Of a DNA stretch of 9,997 nt, positions 1-7,574 are shown piece after piece. The stretch's first letter is position 1. Each line of letters begins with the position of its first letter. The DNA is from Candidatus Poseidoniales archaeon (GTDB taxonomy: Archaea > Thermoplasmatota > Poseidoniia > Poseidoniales > Poseidoniaceae), in assembly GCA_012959845.1 (NCBI GenBank), contig DUCL01000249.1:1-9997 (forward strand), given 5' to 3'. The notes beneath the pieces are model-generated. The model saw only the letters and a program-made list of their open reading frames with translations. It had not been told where the DNA came from and did not search any database. Position numbers and translations under genes: made by a program.

Positions 1-4
1 TTGA

Positions 5-253
5 ACGGACCTATGGGATATCTATTACTCTGGCTCTCCAAACACATCTCCAGTTAGGAGTGTGGGCGAACATGAATTGGGATGGTATTACCTTGATTTG
101 GACAATGACCATATTTCTGAGGGTAGCGATCCGATGAATTGGGATACCGATGGTGACTGGATGGTCGATTGGTTTGAAGTTCATGATGATGAGGATGATG
201 GAATTAGAGGAGATTCATCTCCAATCCGCTATGATTCGCGTCAAACCGCTTGA
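5..253 (+). pseudogene. C-terminal fragment of a secreted calcium-binding-repeat (thrombospondin type 3-like) protein
   Basis: The frame reads without a stop from base 5 to the TGA at 251-253. It encodes a very acidic, Trp- and Asp-rich segment. Bases 143-181 give DTDGDWMVDWFEV, the shape of the repeat usually written DTDGDGMPDGWEV in thrombospondin type 3-like calcium-binding repeats of large archaeal and bacterial exoproteins. A second acidic cluster (LDLDNDHISEG) precedes it. Such repeats bind calcium outside the cell. The same frame has a TGA at bases 2-4, so a larger upstream reading frame cannot run straight into it. The only near start is GTG at 62, giving 63 residues with no signal peptide, which is odd for an extracellular motif. 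It is therefore more likely the 3' remnant of a long gene broken by a nonsense change or frameshift, or a sequencing error at the edge. A real short gene from GTG 62 is the weaker alternative. Confidence 0.5.
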
Positions 254-378
254 CTGCTCATCATTTTATATTAGAAATGGATGCTGTAACTATTTAATCT
301 AATTCTCATTAAAAAGAGACAATATGTTTGTCCTGTAAGCGGTTAATTGAAAGGCTCAAGCCATTGTGGGGAGATAGC
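254..378 (+). promoter_or_regulatory. Promoter and leader region of the giant surface-protein gene
   Basis: This gap holds two AT-rich archaeal TATA-like boxes: TTTTATAT at 264-271 and TATTTAAT at 291-298. With the usual spacing of about 25 bases, the second box would place the transcript start near 318-322. A purine-rich GGGGAG at 368-373 lies five bases before GTG 379 and could be the Shine-Dalgarno site. A tiny frame (ATG at 324, stop TAA at 336-338, four codons) sits at the predicted 5' end. No terminator hairpin for the upstream frame was recognised. Promoter placement is inference from sequence pattern only. Confidence 0.4.
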
Positions 379-3300
379 GTGAGTCATATGGTAGCAACAT
401 CTTCTCCCGGTCGCGGAATAATGTTCCTATTATTCGCTATTCTAATTTTGTCTCCAATGACTCCCTTTGCAGACATGATTGTCGATGAAGTTGAAGCTGC
501 AGGGGTCGCTCGCCATGTTTACGAGTTTAGTGATGGCTCTGCCGAATATATTGCTCTCTTTCAAGGTGCTAATCCGGACACTGGGGCGCAAATCACTCTG
601 CCTAAGGGTGCATTGGTTACCGATGTAACAATGACACTTTCAGGTGCCAGTGCCACCGGTTGGAGTCAAAAAGTCACAGATGATAGAGCAGAGTGGATTA
701 GAGGGACAGACTCAATGACCGATTCACGCAGTGGTGATTTAAGTCTCGCGTTATCCTCTCCTGAGCATATATTTTTCCCGCATGGCTATGATGAGAATGT
801 AAGTTCAAATTCCGATGCTTGGTTGGACAATGGTTCATATTCACTACGGCAACCTCATACTTCCAATTCCACTGAGTCCAGATTTTCTACTCAGGTTACC
901 AAGACCTCATCTAGTTTAATGGCACAAGGTCAAGGTGCGGTATTAAAGCACCATGATTGGCTATTTTTGTCAACTTGGACATCTTCAAAATTCAGCAATG
1001 TTGTTCAAAAACTATACCCAAACAATGCCAGCCGCCATTCAACAATAACATTGGATAAGGCAGAGTGTACTCTGCCTCAAAAGCACAGTTCCAGTTATTA
1101 TGGTCAATATGGATTCAGAGATTGGACGATAACCGATGATGAAAGATTGTTTGGAATTCTATCTGGGTACAAATACACATACAGTTCCTCAGCACCAACT
1201 CAATATCATCGAGTAATTGAAATGGATATTTCACGTGATGATGTTTGGACATGTATTGATTCATACGATGTATCACCACAATATGGTGATTATACTGGAA
1301 TTGCATATGATAGAGAGCAAGATCTAGTTTGGATACTTCACAATTCACAAAGAAGAATTGTCCCTTATACATTTGATGGCAACTCACCTGGCCAATATAC
1401 AAGAGGACAGGAAAGTTATTCTTACTCATCAACAAGTGGTTCAACTTGGGAATGTGGCGAGACTGGGAAACTCGTTAGAGGGTTGGAAGTCAATGCAACG
1501 ACATTCTTCATGAGATGTCAAAAAGGAACTGTCTACAATGACAAAGACCAACTTGAAGCGTGGGCAATATCTGGTCAATCCTCATCTTTAGTACCTCAAT
1601 CAGGAATCAAGCAAGTTTCAGCACTTGGTTATGGATTGCAGTTTGATGGAGAACGATTTGTGACTGTTGACAGTGGATATTCAACTTGGAGTAGTAATAC
1701 ACTATACTATCGAGAATATGGAACTGGTTGGCAATACGAAACAACACCAGCCCCGGGAACAACAACTTGGTATGGGCCTGTGACTCAAAGTTCTGAAAAT
1801 GTTGTCGCTGCAAATATGGTTACATATTCATCAGCAGCCTCAATCGGTGATAGAGTTGATTACTGGATATCAGCCGATAATGGAACCCATTGGCAGCAAG
1901 TTGAATCAAATGAAACAATTCATTTTGATTTCCCTGGAAAGGAATTAGTTTGGAAAGCCCAATTAATTGGTACTACCGCTGTTTCGTGGTGGGTTGATTT
2001 AGAATATTCAACTACTTACGCCTCTTCAGGTTCTTGGATTTCACCATATTATCCAACCGGAACTAAAGTTGGTAAAGTAAGGCCGGTGTGGGTTTCGGAC
2101 GAGCCGAGTGGTTCAACTGTACAAGTCATGGTATCAAATGACAATGGTACCACTTGGTTGCCTGCTATCAATGGTCAAGAAACTAGTTTCTCAACAGATG
2201 GTGCCGGAGATATTCTGCGCTATACAATCGATATTACATCTAATGATATTACAACAACTCCACTAATTGATTCATTTATTCTCAACTATGAAGAAGGATA
2301 TCCTGACCGGCCGAAATTAGATATTGCTAATGATGGACAATGGGACTGGGAGTCACTTCAATTCCTCAATGAATCATCAGTTGAAGCGAGTGATGATTCA
2401 GTCGTTGGTGTGGATGTTAAATTCTCTCCTACAATGATTCAAGCATTCAATGATGCAATTCCTGAAAATGGATTTGGCGATGTATTGGTCTCAATAGGCG
2501 TAAAGGCCGCAACTTCAGGTAGAATTAAAATTTCAAACATTGATGTCGCTTACAAAATGCAAACTAGAGCAATTGATGCAAGCCTAGAAGGTGGCCAAGT
2601 ATCACCGGATGGAGTATACCGAAATCTTGTCGTCAGAGTTGCCAATGGCGATGAAGTAGATAGGGTGACAAAAACAGTGGTTGCCCTTGAGCATTCATAT
2701 GGTGACAATCCAAAATTTTCGTGGGTTAGAGGAGATAGTTGCTCAACGATCAATGATGTAGGGGGAATAGTCCAATTTGATACGGCAAATTGCACCTCTA
2801 TGACTGATGCAAATGGGCTTCTAAACATTAGAATGCCAATGAAGGTCAACTGGACTTGGGATGATGAGAGTAGTGCCCAAGCATATATTTCTGTAGAGGA
2901 TGATTTAGGAACTGCAGTTAATTCTTGGGAAACTGAAGCATTAGATCTAAAAGTTGAAAATGATATTCAACTCGATGGTCTTAGGGTTTGGGAGGAAACT
3001 GGCAGAGAATTATATTCTTTAGATTGGGTGCGCGGAGGATTCAATCTGTCTTTCAGTGGACAAATACACTTCCAAGGCTCACAACTTAGTCCAGAGGCAG
3101 GTAATTTCAACTTAAGGATACTCGGACAAAATGTTACTCACGATGGTGTTCCAATCGATGAACCTATACTCTTAGTAGAGGAAGCCAATCCTGCATTCGG
3201 AGATTATAATATCACAATTCAATCACCATTGGAATCATCACCTGGAGGAATGGTATTCTATGTGCAGGCAGTAAATATGATAAATGGCTCGACATTTGTC

Positions 3301-5826
3301 AATCCTGGCTATAATAGCATAAGATTGGTACTTGATGGAAACTCTCCTCTACTGCTATCAGTTAATCCTGCAGACGGTCTTGAACGTCATGCAGCACCTC
3401 CTGGAAGTGGGCAATCGGTCGATGTTTTTATTCAAGATTCAGTTGACCCTCCAACTCAAATAACCTTGAATTATTGGATTGGATGTAGAGCGAATGAAGC
3501 ACTTGGCTGCACTGATTATAATTTTGATGGCTTACCAAATGCTGATGAATATGAACTAAAGACTCTTTCCTCACCTGAAACCAGAGCCGGTGGGTTGAAT
3601 ATTTTCCAAGGTTCCATCGATGATTCAATGTTACAACATGGTCAATATGTTTCCTTCTTCGTAACAGGTAAGGATGCACAACAGAATGCGGTTGCTATGG
3701 GTGGTGGACCAGTTTGTCCCGATTCTGCAAATCCTTGTGGTTATGCACCAGGTGAAGCAGTTCCAGATTGGTCGGCGGATTTATCCACCTATAGAATTAG
3801 GGAGGAATTTGAACCAGCATTAGATTTGAGCAATTCAACTGTCATAGGCCATAATGACCTAGAACCTCTACACCCAGGAATCGCATATACTGCGCAAATC
3901 GTTTTGAGTGATAGAAACGGATGGAGAGATATTCAAACGGTTCAATTAGCATTGGGAGGTGATTTCTCTGATGATGACAATTCAATTTTCATTACTCTAC
4001 AAGATGATGGAACTGGCCAACCGATGGCATTGATGGAATCTGGCTCGGATAATATTGCAGTTTCAAATATCTATTCGTCGGTTGAACTTAATGAAAATAA
4101 TGACTCAATAATTATTATCAAGGCAAGGTTCCAATTGACTTGGACTTTCCCAGAGACCTTTGACACCAACGGATTATCCAATTTTATTCCAAAAATATTG
4201 GTAACTGATTTGCCGTGTAATGATGGAGAAGAAACTCCTTGTTTCGAAGCGGAAGCAGGATTAGGAAATGACTGGTGGAGTTTGGATAATGATTTCCGCT
4301 TTGACACAATGGAAGGACATATTCGAGCCATTGAATTAAGAGATAGTACAAATCATTACAATTCTGAGATCGCTGAGACTCTTATCGGTGCCGGTCAGGC
4401 ACTGAGAGTAAGTGGGCGAGTATTATTCTCAGAAGATGAAATGCCTGCACCTGCAGGTGCATTTGATGTTATTTTTGGTGACTACGACCACGAATGGAAA
4501 ACATCTACAAGACTTGATGGTGAATTTAGTTTGGACCTGCTGATTCCAGCGGTGCGTTCCGGACATTTGGACCTTAGATTGAAGTTGGATGATCTACCCG
4601 GACTTGCCTTTGACGAGACAAATTTCGTACCTCGTGTTAGACTTGCTGTCGATAGCAGCAGACCCACAATTTCATCAATTATTTTGAACGATGTTTCTTC
4701 TGGAGGCGAACTTTCTATTGGTGATTGTGCAGACCTATTAGTGATGTTAGAAACTATTGATGACCACGGTTTCAATATGAATGAACCGGCAGTATTGCAT
4801 TACCGAGTAAGAGCCGGAGAAGCTGAAATTTCACGGGGAAGTTTACCACTACCAGATACTACTCCTTTCGGAGAGCAATTCTTTTGGACCGGACATCTTG
4901 ATTTGACAGATTCCGGTGCGACAATGTTGTTGCCATCATATGTTGTTGATGTGTGGATTTCCGGTTCCGATGAATCCGGTAATCCGTTTGATATTTACTT
5001 TAATTCGGTTGATGAGCCATATGCTTCATGGAATCTTGCTTTATTAGGGCCAAGTTTCAACTTGAATGCCGACACCACTTCGCTAATTTGGGATGAACCA
5101 AGCCCAATCACAGGGCAACAGGTAAACATGGTTGTAAAGGCCAAGAATAGTGGAGGCAAGGGCGATGTTGCATTTGTGCTACAACGTTTGATAGTTGGCG
5201 GAAACTGGGCGGAAATTAGTACTGTATCACTAGAAGCAGGTGCCGGTGCAGATATCCAAGCCTCATTAGGGGCAATAGCGGATGTAGAAGCCGGAGAGCA
5301 AATTGAATTCAGAGTGCTAGTCCTAGTTGATGGGGTTGAAATGGATAGAAAAACAGTTGACCCGCTTATCATCAAACATCAAACATCTCGTGATGCAGAT
5401 GCATTGAAGGAACAGGCAAGTGAAGACCAATTCACAATAATCTTGTTCGTCATTGCAATATTGTCTGTTGGATTTGGAGTCTATACCATGGTAGTGAGTA
5501 GAAGAATTTTAAGGGATGAAGAATTTGAAGAGAGTGACCAAACTGCTGAAGTGTTAGCAGATATCAATACCAAGGAACTACCAGAGATTGATATGAATTT
5601 ACCACCACCACCTGGCTTGGTGTTCCCTCCTCCAAATACGCTTGCTGGTAATCTTCCAGCACCAATTCCTCCACCGCTAGCACCTGCGGATACAGATGCG
5701 GCAGAAGAAGATGCTGAGGAGTCTAGAGGCGAACCTCCAATACCTCCAAGCGGACTCCCTGATGGTTGGTCACAAGACCAGTGGGAGCATTTCGGCTGGC
5801 AATATTTAGATGCCCTTAATGATTGA
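379..5826 (+). CDS. Giant secreted, membrane-anchored surface protein (about 1,815 residues)
   Basis: No enzyme signature is visible; a structural or adhesive envelope role is inferred. Start: GTG 379 is chosen because GGGGAG lies five bases upstream; ATG 388 and TTG 328 are in-frame alternatives. Residues 4-31 form a signal peptide with hydrophobic core IMFLLFAILILSP. A beta-rich N-terminal part follows, with propeller-like strands near 307-320 (GIAYDREQDLVWIL) and 419. Two Asp-box-like motifs, SADNGTHW (498-505) and SNDNGTTW (586-593), come next. Residues 746-1111 and 1169-1538 look like two diverged copies of one module; the first carries an EF-hand-like loop at 1046-1057. One transmembrane helix lies at about 1685-1706, followed by SRR. 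The cytoplasmic tail has LPPPP at 1741, further proline runs, and ends GLPDGWSQDQWEHFGWQYL. Cysteines often occur in close pairs and N-x-S/T sites are many, as expected outside the cell. The overlapping downstream gene suggests coupled translation. Confidence 0.85.
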   Translation: MSHMVATSSPGRGIMFLLFAILILSPMTPFADMIVDEVEAAGVARHVYEFSDGSAEYIALFQGANPDTGAQITLPKGALVTDVTMTLSGASATGWSQKVTDDRAEWIRGTDSMTDSRSGDLSLALSSPEHIFFPHGYDENVSSNSDAWLDNGSYSLRQPHTSNSTESRFSTQVTKTSSSLMAQGQGAVLKHHDWLFLSTWTSSKFSNVVQKLYPNNASRHSTITLDKAECTLPQKHSSSYYGQYGFRDWTITDDERLFGILSGYKYTYSSSAPTQYHRVIEMDISRDDVWTCIDSYDVSPQYGDYTGIAYDREQDLVWILHNSQRRIVPYTFDGNSPGQYTRGQESYSYSSTSGSTWECGETGKLVRGLEVNATTFFMRCQKGTVYNDKDQLEAWAISGQSSSLVPQSGIKQVSALGYGLQFDGERFVTVDSGYSTWSSNTLYYREYGTGWQYETTPAPGTTTWYGPVTQSSENVVAANMVTYSSAASIGDRVDYWISADNGTHWQQVESNETIHFDFPGKELVWKAQLIGTTAVSWWVDLEYSTTYASSGSWISPYYPTGTKVGKVRPVWVSDEPSGSTVQVMVSNDNGTTWLPAINGQETSFSTDGAGDILRYTIDITSNDITTTPLIDSFILNYEEGYPDRPKLDIANDGQWDWESLQFLNESSVEASDDSVVGVDVKFSPTMIQAFNDAIPENGFGDVLVSIGVKAATSGRIKISNIDVAYKMQTRAIDASLEGGQVSPDGVYRNLVVRVANGDEVDRVTKTVVALEHSYGDNPKFSWVRGDSCSTINDVGGIVQFDTANCTSMTDANGLLNIRMPMKVNWTWDDESSAQAYISVEDDLGTAVNSWETEALDLKVENDIQLDGLRVWEETGRELYSLDWVRGGFNLSFSGQIHFQGSQLSPEAGNFNLRILGQNVTHDGVPIDEPILLVEEANPAFGDYNITIQSPLESSPGGMVFYVQAVNMINGSTFVNPGYNSIRLVLDGNSPLLLSVNPADGLERHAAPPGSGQSVDVFIQDSVDPPTQITLNYWIGCRANEALGCTDYNFDGLPNADEYELKTLSSPETRAGGLNIFQGSIDDSMLQHGQYVSFFVTGKDAQQNAVAMGGGPVCPDSANPCGYAPGEAVPDWSADLSTYRIREEFEPALDLSNSTVIGHNDLEPLHPGIAYTAQIVLSDRNGWRDIQTVQLALGGDFSDDDNSIFITLQDDGTGQPMALMESGSDNIAVSNIYSSVELNENNDSIIIIKARFQLTWTFPETFDTNGLSNFIPKILVTDLPCNDGEETPCFEAEAGLGNDWWSLDNDFRFDTMEGHIRAIELRDSTNHYNSEIAETLIGAGQALRVSGRVLFSEDEMPAPAGAFDVIFGDYDHEWKTSTRLDGEFSLDLLIPAVRSGHLDLRLKLDDLPGLAFDETNFVPRVRLAVDSSRPTISSIILNDVSSGGELSIGDCADLLVMLETIDDHGFNMNEPAVLHYRVRAGEAEISRGSLPLPDTTPFGEQFFWTGHLDLTDSGATMLLPSYVVDVWISGSDESGNPFDIYFNSVDEPYASWNLALLGPSFNLNADTTSLIWDEPSPITGQQVNMVVKAKNSGGKGDVAFVLQRLIVGGNWAEISTVSLEAGAGADIQASLGAIADVEAGEQIEFRVLVLVDGVEMDRKTVDPLIIKHQTSRDADALKEQASEDQFTIILFVIAILSVGFGVYTMVVSRRILRDEEFEESDQTAEVLADINTKELPEIDMNLPPPPGLVFPPPNTLAGNLPAPIPPPLAPADTDAAEEDAEESRGEPPIPPSGLPDGWSQDQWEHFGWQYLDALND
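2614..3711 (+). repeat. Internal module copy 1 in the giant protein (residues about 746-1111)
   Basis: Seen by comparing the translation with itself. Copy 1 runs from VYRNLVVRVANGDEVDRV, through MKVNWTWDDES, LDGLRVWEETGRELYSLDW, FSGQIHFQGSQLSPEAGNF and NSIRLVLDGNSP, to FFVTGKDAQQNAVAMGGG. The same landmarks come in the same order, and at similar spacing, in residues 1169-1538. The repeat is at protein level only, so the duplication is old. It probably consists of three or four Ig-like beta domains. Only this copy carries the cysteine-framed, EF-hand-like insert at nucleotides 3484-3549. Confidence 0.5.
3883..4992 (+). repeat. Internal module copy 2 in the giant protein (residues about 1169-1538)
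   Basis: This is the partner of the module at 2614-3711. Matching landmarks in order are AYTAQIVLSDRNGWRDIQ, FQLTWTFPETFD, IRAIELRDSTNHYNSEI, VSGRVLFSEDEMPAPAGAF, FVPRVRLAVDSSRPTISS and VDVWISGSDESGNPF. The two copies are about 366 and 370 residues long, separated by about 57 residues. Identity is low by eye, but the order and spacing of hydrophobic and Gly/Pro positions agree. Boundaries are approximate because no alignment could be run. Confidence 0.5.
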
Positions 5827-6319
5827 AATACAGTTACTTCGCGCCGGATGTATTGAAATGGCTGAAGAGGATATTGAAAATGCCCTACAGGGAATGGTAA
5901 CTCTACAAGAGCGAATGGTTCACTTGATTCAACAATTGAGTATGCCATTAGTAGAAGTCAGCATGGTGGTTTCAAAGCAAATTGCTGGATTGATGAAATC
6001 CTTAAATGAGCATATTGAAATTAGTAGTGACACGTTTCCAAACAAAGTAATGCACTCTTGGGATTTGCTTGATGATGATGAAATAGATTCTTCAGTTCAA
6101 TCTTCGTTTGAACTCGAAAAGGTGATGTCAATAGTCGATGAGCAAAGAATGGATATTCTTGAGACTTTGATTAGAGTTACATTGATTGAGACCGATTTCA
6201 CTTTGGCCGATGCACTACTCGCATTGCGGCCATGGGAACAAATTGCACGTACTCAATTATCTAAGGCAAATGGTCCTGGACAACTCTTTTCACCAATTGA
6301 GATTCCCGAAGATTGGTAA
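5819..6319 (+). CDS. Helical cytoplasmic protein of unknown function, overlapping the giant gene
   Basis: I do not recognise the family. From ATG 5819 the product is 166 residues; ATG 5810 (three residues longer) and ATG 5858 are alternatives. The 5819 start overlaps the giant gene by eight bases, a common arrangement for coupled translation, and no clear ribosome binding site is seen. The protein has no signal peptide or membrane segment. Its first two thirds are rich in Leu, Met, Glu and Gln with few Gly or Pro, suggesting alpha-helices and possibly a coiled coil (IENALQGMVTLQERMVHLIQ, then LVEVSMVVSKQIAGLMKSL). The middle is acidic (DLLDDDEIDSS), and the end is IEIPEDW. Because the giant protein has a long cytoplasmic tail and the two genes overlap, this protein could bind that tail. 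That is inference from position only. Confidence 0.75.
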   Translation: MIEIQLLRAGCIEMAEEDIENALQGMVTLQERMVHLIQQLSMPLVEVSMVVSKQIAGLMKSLNEHIEISSDTFPNKVMHSWDLLDDDEIDSSVQSSFELEKVMSIVDEQRMDILETLIRVTLIETDFTLADALLALRPWEQIARTQLSKANGPGQLFSPIEIPEDW

Positions 6320-6364
6320 ACTGAAATACATGACTTTGAAATGTAAGGAAGTAGGCGATTATTC

Positions 6365-7144
6365 ATGCACAGCAGGCCACTCATCGTATTGCTGAGCATT
6401 TTGTTGTTCTCTCCAGTTCTTTCAGGGTGTATTGGAGATGATGTATTAGATGGTGTAATGCCCCAATTAAAAGGCATTCCTGGCGGTTTAACAATGGCTT
6501 GCTTGACAGATTCGCACGATAAAATGGTCCTAGAAATTGACTATGAAGCAGGCTACAAACCTGAAACTTCCAGTACTGACCTACTAAAGCAAAGAATTGG
6601 TGAAGTTTGTAGTTTCTCAAAAGGGATTTCCTTAGAATTCACTGAAACTGATTTTGCTGATGTCGGCACATGGAGTGCAGATGATGTTCGAGAACAAGGA
6701 TGGGCCAATAAGCAAGTCGAACCAACCAATGGCAAAACATTACGATGGCAATTAATATTCCCGGCTGAAACGAATGATGATGATAATGTGTTAGGAGTTG
6801 CAGTAGATGCTTCAACCATTGCAATTTTCGGTGAATCGGTTGATGGTGCAGCCGGTTTCCTCAATAGGCCGAGTGCAGAAGATGTTGAAAATAGTGTAAT
6901 AGTCCATGAAGCAGGTCATTTGCTGGGCCTAGTAAATTTGGTATATACTTCACCGGCAGACCATGAAGCATCAGACAAACCCGGCCATTCAAATAATGAA
7001 GATTCGGTAATGTATTGGGCAATTGAATCTGTGACTGTTGCCAATTTCATATCAGGTGATTTACCTAATGAATTTGACCAAGACGATAAAGACGACCTTG
7101 CGGGAATGGCAGCAGGGACTATAGAAGTAAGTAGCCAAATTTAG
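6365..7144 (+). CDS. Lipoprotein with a metzincin-like zinc metalloprotease domain
   Basis: Residues 1-21 are a signal peptide ending in the lipobox LSGC, with Cys22 as the likely lipid-attachment site, so the protein should be tethered outside the membrane. Residues 181-191 read HEAGHLLGLVN: His181 and His185 would bind zinc, and Glu182 is the general base. A Met-turn-like SVMYW follows, with Met216. Classical metzincins have His or Asp where Asn191 stands. From memory, a family of bacterial membrane metalloproteases has the similar layout HExxHxxGLVx, a His-rich stretch, then CxMYW, and this protein resembles it with Ser in place of the Cys (PGHSNNEDSVMYW). The start is ATG 6365, 45 bases after the previous gene, with AAGGAA at 6345-6350 as a distant possible binding site. 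It may be cotranscribed with the surface-protein gene and could process envelope proteins (inference). The substrate is unknown. Confidence 0.8.
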   Translation: MHSRPLIVLLSILLFSPVLSGCIGDDVLDGVMPQLKGIPGGLTMACLTDSHDKMVLEIDYEAGYKPETSSTDLLKQRIGEVCSFSKGISLEFTETDFADVGTWSADDVREQGWANKQVEPTNGKTLRWQLIFPAETNDDDNVLGVAVDASTIAIFGESVDGAAGFLNRPSAEDVENSVIVHEAGHLLGLVNLVYTSPADHEASDKPGHSNNEDSVMYWAIESVTVANFISGDLPNEFDQDDKDDLAGMAAGTIEVSSQI

Positions 7145-7167
7145 AGTTGGATTATTTTTTACCAACT
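7145..7167. terminator. Short stem-loop with T-rich loop between convergent genes
   Basis: AGTTGG at 7145-7150 pairs with CCAACT at 7162-7167 around an 11-base loop that contains six T residues. It begins directly after the stop of the metalloprotease gene and overlaps the last codons of the opposite-strand membrane-protein gene. Archaeal termination mainly depends on T-rich tracts, so the T run at 7155-7160 could end the plus-strand transcript. The stem is short and its stability was not calculated. Confidence 0.35.
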
Positions 7168-7469
7168 ACCATCTTTGTTGCATCCTTCCAAGCATCAAAA
7201 ATAGAATATGCCCAAAGAGCAATCCAGAGAACTACGGTTAATGCCAATGGAATCTGCAATAGAGTCCAATCCATTGCTCTTCTGTGTTTTCGATTGAAGT
7301 GCTGGCCTAAGAACAAGAATGGGACAGCAGCGGCCAATGCTGCAACAAGTGGTCGCAACGTGCCCCACATGCCCACTCCAAAAGTGATCTCACGCCAAAT
7401 TTCTTTGATTAGTGATAACGGACGCAAACCTTTTTTTTCGACCGGAAATTGTACGACTATGTCATCCAT
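7152..7469 (-). CDS. Small two-helix membrane protein of unknown function
   Basis: On the minus strand this frame encodes a 105-residue protein (from ATG 7469) with a charged N-terminus. Hydrophobic helices lie at about residues 38-55 (LRPLVAALAAAVPFLFLG) and 70-91, separated by a strongly basic loop (HFNRKHRRAMDW). It ends with the soluble stretch FDAWKDATKMVVGKK. ATG 7469 is preferred because GGCGGAG lies four bases upstream; ATG 7484 would add five residues (MRRRL). The opposite-strand frame over the same bases has no coherent protein features. The family is not recognised; the overall shape recalls small TM2-type or helper membrane proteins, without a diagnostic motif. Its 3' end faces that of the metalloprotease gene across seven bases. 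A run of eight A residues in the coding strand (7438-7431) encodes Glu-Lys-Lys. Confidence 0.75.
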   Translation of the reverse strand: MDDIVVQFPVEKKGLRPLSLIKEIWREITFGVGMWGTLRPLVAALAAAVPFLFLGQHFNRKHRRAMDWTLLQIPLALTVVLWIALWAYSIFDAWKDATKMVVGKK

Positions 7470-7484
7470 CAATCTCCGCCTCAT

Positions 7485-7574
7485 CTATCAACTGTAGTAG
7501 GGGCTTTGTCAATATGACGGCGGTTTCGGGCCAATTATATCAAAAACTTAGACGATTAGCAGAAGTCGGGTGCA
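7485..7574. promoter_or_regulatory. Divergent promoter region with a shared TATA-like box
   Basis: The gap lies between the divergent membrane-protein and peptidase-Nudix genes. AATTATAT at 7533-7540 suits the plus-strand gene: a transcript would start near 7563, leaving a leader of about 12 bases before ATG 7575. Read on the minus strand the same patch gives ATATAATT, which would put a start near 7512. One box may therefore serve both genes. No operator-like repeat was recognised. Confidence 0.35.

Noticed and set aside
328..330. TTG 328 as the start of the giant gene
   Set aside because: It lies almost at the predicted transcript start with no binding site, and the extra residues move the hydrophobic core far from the N-terminus; GTG 379 has GGGGAG at good spacing. 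Not fully excluded.
5481..5948. Minus-strand frame of 155 residues rich in Gly and Ser
   Set aside because: The Gly runs are the antisense of the proline codons in the tail of the giant protein; it spans two well-supported plus-strand genes.
7431..7438. Run of eight A residues in the coding strand of the small membrane protein as a possible frameshift site
   Set aside because: The zero frame continues into both membrane helices and no alternative frame gives a sensible product; it encodes ordinary Glu-Lys-Lys.
7147..7497. Open frame of 116 residues on the plus strand
   Set aside because: It mirrors the minus-strand membrane protein, has an odd composition and no motif, whereas the opposite frame has two clear membrane helices.
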